Below, piece after piece: positions 60,953 to 64,000 of a DNA stretch of 64,000 nucleotides; the stretch's first letter is position 1, and every line of letters begins with the position of its first letter. The DNA lies in assembly GCF_009882935.1 (NCBI RefSeq), contig NZ_WTVA01000001.1, positions 510,238 to 574,237 of the forward strand, in the 5' to 3' direction. This DNA comes from Sneathiella chungangensis (GTDB lineage: Bacteria > Pseudomonadota > Alphaproteobacteria > Sneathiellales > Sneathiellaceae). The translations under genes and the position numbers were made by a program. The notes under the pieces were generated by a model, which had not been told where the DNA came from, ran no database searches, and worked only from the letters and a program-made list of their open reading frames with translations.

Positions 60953-62125
60953 ATGGCGGAAAACAGGATTGAGATGACAGATAGTCAGAATGAAGAGCTC
61001 GACAGGCTGATTGCGCTGTCCAAGGACAGCAGCAAGCGCGGCCGGCGGCAACTGTTCAACAATATCACTGAACTCTTCCTGAAGGACGAAGAGCGCATGA
61101 GCCAGCAGGAGCATGCGCTTGTTATTGGCATTCTGTCCAAGCTGCTTTCCGAAATCGAGACGACGATCCGCCAGAATCTGGCCGAAGAACTGGCCGACCT
61201 TGAAGACGTCCCGCACGGGCTTATCACCCTGCTCGCCAATGATGAAATAGATGTCGCGCGCCCGATCCTGTTCAAAAGCCACCTTCTTGCCGAGCCGGAC
61301 CTGATCGAGATTATCCAGAACCGCAGCAAGGAGCATCTGCTCGCCATCGCCGAGCGGGATGACCTCAACACCACGCTGAGCGATCTCCTCATCAGCCACG
61401 GCGATGAGGATGTGATCTCGCATCTGATCGAAAATGGCGACGCCAAGATCTCCCGCAAGAGCATGGAGTATCTCGTCGAGGAATCCCGCCGCATCGACCG
61501 CTTCCAGGAACCGCTGGTCGCCCGCCACGATATTCCGGCCGACCTCGCCCACAAGATGTTCTGGTGGGTATCCGCCGCGCTGCGCCGCCATATCCTTGAA
61601 CATTTCGAAATAGACGAACTTGAGCTGCACGAAAAAATCGTCGCCGCCACCAAGACCGAGTATCGCTATGATGTCGCCGCCAAGAGCTCGAACGCGGACA
61701 AGCTGATTGCCGAACTCGTCAAACGCAAGGAGCTTAATGAGAAATTCCTCGTCCAGGCACTCCGTGGCCGCCAGATCCGTCTGTTCGTCATCGGGCTCGC
61801 CGAACTCTCCGGCCTCGACTACCTGAAAATCAGTCGTTTTATTTATGATCCGAACGCCGAAGCCCTGCTGGTTGTCCTCAAGGCGCTTGAATTCAGTCGC
61901 AGTTCTTTTTCAAGCGTTTACCTGCTAACCCGCAATATTTCGCATGATGAAAAAGTAAAAAATACAACACGTCCGGAAGAAGTTGAGATTATAATGAAAA
62001 TTTATGATAAACTTTCGGCGAAAAGTGCGAAAATGACATTACGCTTCTGGCAATTGGAGCGTGATTATCTGGAAGCCATAGAGAAACTCGACGACGATCT
62101 AGACGACGACAGGGTTTATCTATGA
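60953..62125 (+). CDS. DUF2336 protein
   Basis: 390 residues, helical throughout. The N-terminus LDRLIALSKDSSKRGRRQLFNNITELF and repeated HEAT-like helices (PRPILFKSHLLAEPDLIEIIQ; here ARPILFKSHLLAEPDLIEII) fit DUF2336, a family found mostly in alphaproteobacteria. No catalytic motif is seen. It lies 58 bases upstream of a PAS histidine kinase, and another gene of possibly the same family starts at the window end. A scaffold or signalling role is inferred. Confidence 0.85.
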   Translation: MAENRIEMTDSQNEELDRLIALSKDSSKRGRRQLFNNITELFLKDEERMSQQEHALVIGILSKLLSEIETTIRQNLAEELADLEDVPHGLITLLANDEIDVARPILFKSHLLAEPDLIEIIQNRSKEHLLAIAERDDLNTTLSDLLISHGDEDVISHLIENGDAKISRKSMEYLVEESRRIDRFQEPLVARHDIPADLAHKMFWWVSAALRRHILEHFEIDELELHEKIVAATKTEYRYDVAAKSSNADKLIAELVKRKELNEKFLVQALRGRQIRLFVIGLAELSGLDYLKISRFIYDPNAEALLVVLKALEFSRSSFSSVYLLTRNISHDEKVKNTTRPEEVEIIMKIYDKLSAKSAKMTLRFWQLERDYLEAIEKLDDDLDDDRVYL

Positions 62126-62183
62126 GTCCTGAAGTAGCGTAACACGGTATCAGGGAACATGTGGATTTGCATGTAGTAAGTGT

Positions 62184-63800
62184 ATGACTGAACGGGGGCA
62201 AGGAAGCGTCGTGTCGCTTCATTCGGATGTGAAAAACGCGAGCGGCTCGGACATTCCGTCGACGCAGAGCATTGTCAGCCGGGAATTCTTCGATGCCGTT
62301 TTTGAACAGGCCCCCCCAATGTATATGGCCCGCCCCGACGGCACCGTTATTTATGCCAACAATGGCTATCGGGAACATTTCCGGCCCGGCGCCGCGCAAC
62401 GCGTTGAAGACAAGATACTCCCCTCCCTGCCCCAGGATCATCTCGATATCGTCAAGCGCATTGCCGAAACCGGCGAAACGGAAACGCGGCAACTTTCCCT
62501 CACCAGCGGCCGGGAAACGGAATATTTCCTCTCTCGCCATTTCCCGATTTTTGATGACGAAGACCAACTGATCGCAATTTGCGGCAGCTTCATCAACTCG
62601 ACCCGGCAGGTCAACGCCGAAGCCAAGCTGAGAGAGGAAAAGCGCCGGTTTCTCGACATTACCCGCGCCGCCTCCGACTGGATATGGGAGACGGACGCCG
62701 ATGGCCGGCTCACCTTCGTGTCCGACCGCGTCGTGCAGGCAGTCGGCCTGCCGCCGATGCTTCTCAAGGGCAAGAAACTCGCCGATCTGGGCGTTTTCAA
62801 GCCCGAGCCGACGGGCGGCAACAAGGCCGAATTCGCCATGGAGCAGCATGTCCCCTTCCGCTCCGTCCCGCTCGAGATCCAGGATACCAGCGGCGACTAC
62901 AAGATTTTCAATATGTCCGGCGTCCCTGTCTTCAACGAGAAAGGCCGCTTCGTCGGCTATCGCGGCACCAGCGACGATATCACGGCGCGGCTTCATGCCG
63001 AGGACGAGGCCCTGTCCTCGAAAGCCAATCTGGAGCGGGCAATCAATGAAATCACCAAGAAAAACATCCAGTTGGAGGTAACGGCGAAGAAAGCGCTGGA
63101 ATCGGCGAAGGCAAAGGACACCTTCCTTGCCAATATGAGCCATGAACTGCGCACGCCGCTCAACGCCATCATCGGCTTTGCCGAAGTCATCGGGCTTGAG
63201 ACCTTCGGCCCGATCAGCGATAAATACCGCGAATATGTGGGCGATATCCTGAATTCGGGAAAGCATCTGCTGAGCCTGATCGAGGATATCCTCGACATCG
63301 CCCGGATTGAAAGCGACAAAATCCCGATCGAAATCGTCCCGACCCCGCTCGGCGGCATGGTGGCGGATGCCTATGTCCTCGTGCAGAACCATGCGCGGCA
63401 GAAGAGCCTTGAAATAATCGGCACGCGCATCACCGAGGATGTCAAGCTGGCCGTCGATCCGACCCGGTGCCTGCAGATCCTTGTGAATATCATCGGCAAT
63501 GCCGTCAAATTTACACCGAACGGCGGCACCATCGGGATTGAGTATGAAATCATCGATGATACTTTTGTCGATATCACCGTCTGGGATACCGGTCCCGGCA
63601 TCGCCCCTGAAGATCAGGAGAAGATCTTCGAAGCCTTCAAGCAGGCGCATGAAGGGGTTTACAGCCGCGGCACCGACGGCGTCGGTCTCGGCCTGACGCT
63701 CTCTCTCAAGCTCGCGCGGCTGATGGGCGGCAATATCACGGTGAAAAGTAGCCTTTCTGACGGCAGCCGCTTCAAAATCCGCCTGCCGCTCGCGCATTGA
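62184..63800 (+). CDS. PAS-domain sensor histidine kinase
   Basis: 538 residues. Two PAS domains (about 25-145 and 155-275; second contains SDWIWETDADGRLTFVSDRV), a coiled linker, then HisKA with phospho-acceptor in MSHELRTPLNAIIGFAEVIG and HATPase with INIIGNAVKFTPNGG (reads VNIIGNAVKFTPNGG), DTGPGIAPEDQEKIFEAF and GVGLGLTLSLKLARLMGG. No membrane segment, so cytoplasmic. The cell-cycle-type (PdhS/DivL-like) kinases have similar HisKA sequences. No response regulator gene is adjacent in the window. Confidence 0.93.
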   Translation: MTERGQGSVVSLHSDVKNASGSDIPSTQSIVSREFFDAVFEQAPPMYMARPDGTVIYANNGYREHFRPGAAQRVEDKILPSLPQDHLDIVKRIAETGETETRQLSLTSGRETEYFLSRHFPIFDDEDQLIAICGSFINSTRQVNAEAKLREEKRRFLDITRAASDWIWETDADGRLTFVSDRVVQAVGLPPMLLKGKKLADLGVFKPEPTGGNKAEFAMEQHVPFRSVPLEIQDTSGDYKIFNMSGVPVFNEKGRFVGYRGTSDDITARLHAEDEALSSKANLERAINEITKKNIQLEVTAKKALESAKAKDTFLANMSHELRTPLNAIIGFAEVIGLETFGPISDKYREYVGDILNSGKHLLSLIEDILDIARIESDKIPIEIVPTPLGGMVADAYVLVQNHARQKSLEIIGTRITEDVKLAVDPTRCLQILVNIIGNAVKFTPNGGTIGIEYEIIDDTFVDITVWDTGPGIAPEDQEKIFEAFKQAHEGVYSRGTDGVGLGLTLSLKLARLMGGNITVKSSLSDGSRFKIRLPLAH

Positions 63801-63911
63801 GGGATTTCCGCGTCTCCCGAAATCGCGGAATTCAGCCCCTCATTAAGGTTTATTTAACACTAAAATTCTAGAGTGATCCGAAGAGTTTAGAACCCTTTGG
63901 ACGAATTCGTA

Positions 63912-64000
63912 ATGAGCGCTGCCCATCATGAAAATATTGAAGAAATAAAAATGCTTGTCGGTCTGGCGGAAACGAAAACACCGGAGCAGCGGGAATTCCT
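63912..64000 (+). CDS. Partial gene at window end, possibly DUF2336
   Basis: Only 29 full codons are visible, starting MSAAHHENIEEIKMLVGLAE and continuing TKTPEQREF. The spacing of a short helix followed by a Lys/Thr/Pro turn resembles the beginning of DUF2336 proteins, but the evidence is thin. It lies 111 bases after the histidine kinase in the same direction. The rest lies beyond the window. Confidence 0.4.
   Translation, partial: MSAAHHENIEEIKMLVGLAETKTPEQREF

Noticed and set aside
61989-63797. 602-codon minus-strand frame opposite the histidine kinase
   Set aside because: The opposite strand has a well-formed PAS/HisKA/HATPase protein; the antisense frame has no family motifs and no ribosome site.
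1-64000. CRISPR arrays, rRNA genes, known defence or antibiotic-resistance genes
   Set aside because: No regularly spaced repeats, no rRNA-like sequence and no cas, restriction-modification or resistance proteins were recognised.

Overview
The window reads as an alphaproteobacterial chromosome. The evidence is the linked series rpoZ, a single RelA/SpoT homologue, pyrE, pdxJ, acpS, lepB, rnc and era. It also carries alphaproteobacterial flagellar genes (fliX divergent from flgI, motE, a DUF6468 gene, a flaG-like gene), a DksA with only one zinc-finger cysteine, and a DUF2336 gene beside a PAS histidine kinase. I cannot name the genus from sequence alone; Rhodospirillales-like or a related order is my guess.

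Positions 1-12000 hold a catabolic gene cluster that is visibly AT-richer than the core. A TRAP transporter (dctP, dctQ, dctM) is followed in the same direction by a RidA-family deaminase, a VOC protein, two overlapping PuuE-like cyclic-amidase/polysaccharide-deacetylase genes, a thiol dioxygenase of the cysteine dioxygenase type, a four-domain rhodanese, a cystathionine-lyase-like PLP enzyme, an asparaginase-like protein and the start of a YeiH-type exporter. A divergent LysR regulator sits at the head. Together they suggest uptake of an organosulfur, amide-containing compound, ring or amide opening, C-S cleavage, thiol oxidation and sulfur-oxyanion export. The substrate is unknown.

Positions 12000-23380 are accessory DNA: an IS6-family insertion sequence, a run of secreted or lipoprotein genes with a Rap1a/Tai-like protein and an XRE-like remnant, a frameshifted small lipoprotein, and an adenylate cyclase-TolB-TPR protein. 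A compact integrative element follows (18.4-23.2 kb), with a P4-type integrase facing a tRNA-Ser(GCU) gene. The low-GC stretch ends at this tRNA, so the catabolic cluster may be island cargo, but no second attachment site was found.

Positions 23400-36700 are core housekeeping genes (era, rnc, lepB, acpS, pdxJ, pyrE, rsh, rpoZ, folK, smpB, dapA), with a NYN-domain protein, a lipoprotein and an unusual DUF2235-PilZ fusion lacking the expected nucleophile serine. Positions 36961-44500 carry pepN, a soluble lytic transglycosylase, a type II haloacid dehalogenase, an alpha/beta hydrolase and a threonine dehydratase.

Positions 44494-60000 form a flagellar cluster: a giant secreted TPR protein, two MotB-like proteins (one without the proton-binding Asp), motE, a DUF6468 gene, fliM with an unusual N-terminal repeat, fliL, then flgF-flgG-flgA-flgH, dksA, fliX, flgI, a flgJ-type rod-binding gene, a flgN-like gene and flaG. 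Two -24/-12 (sigma-54) promoters can be read in front of flgF and flgI. The window closes with a MarR-family regulator, a DUF2336 gene, a PAS histidine kinase and the start of another gene.
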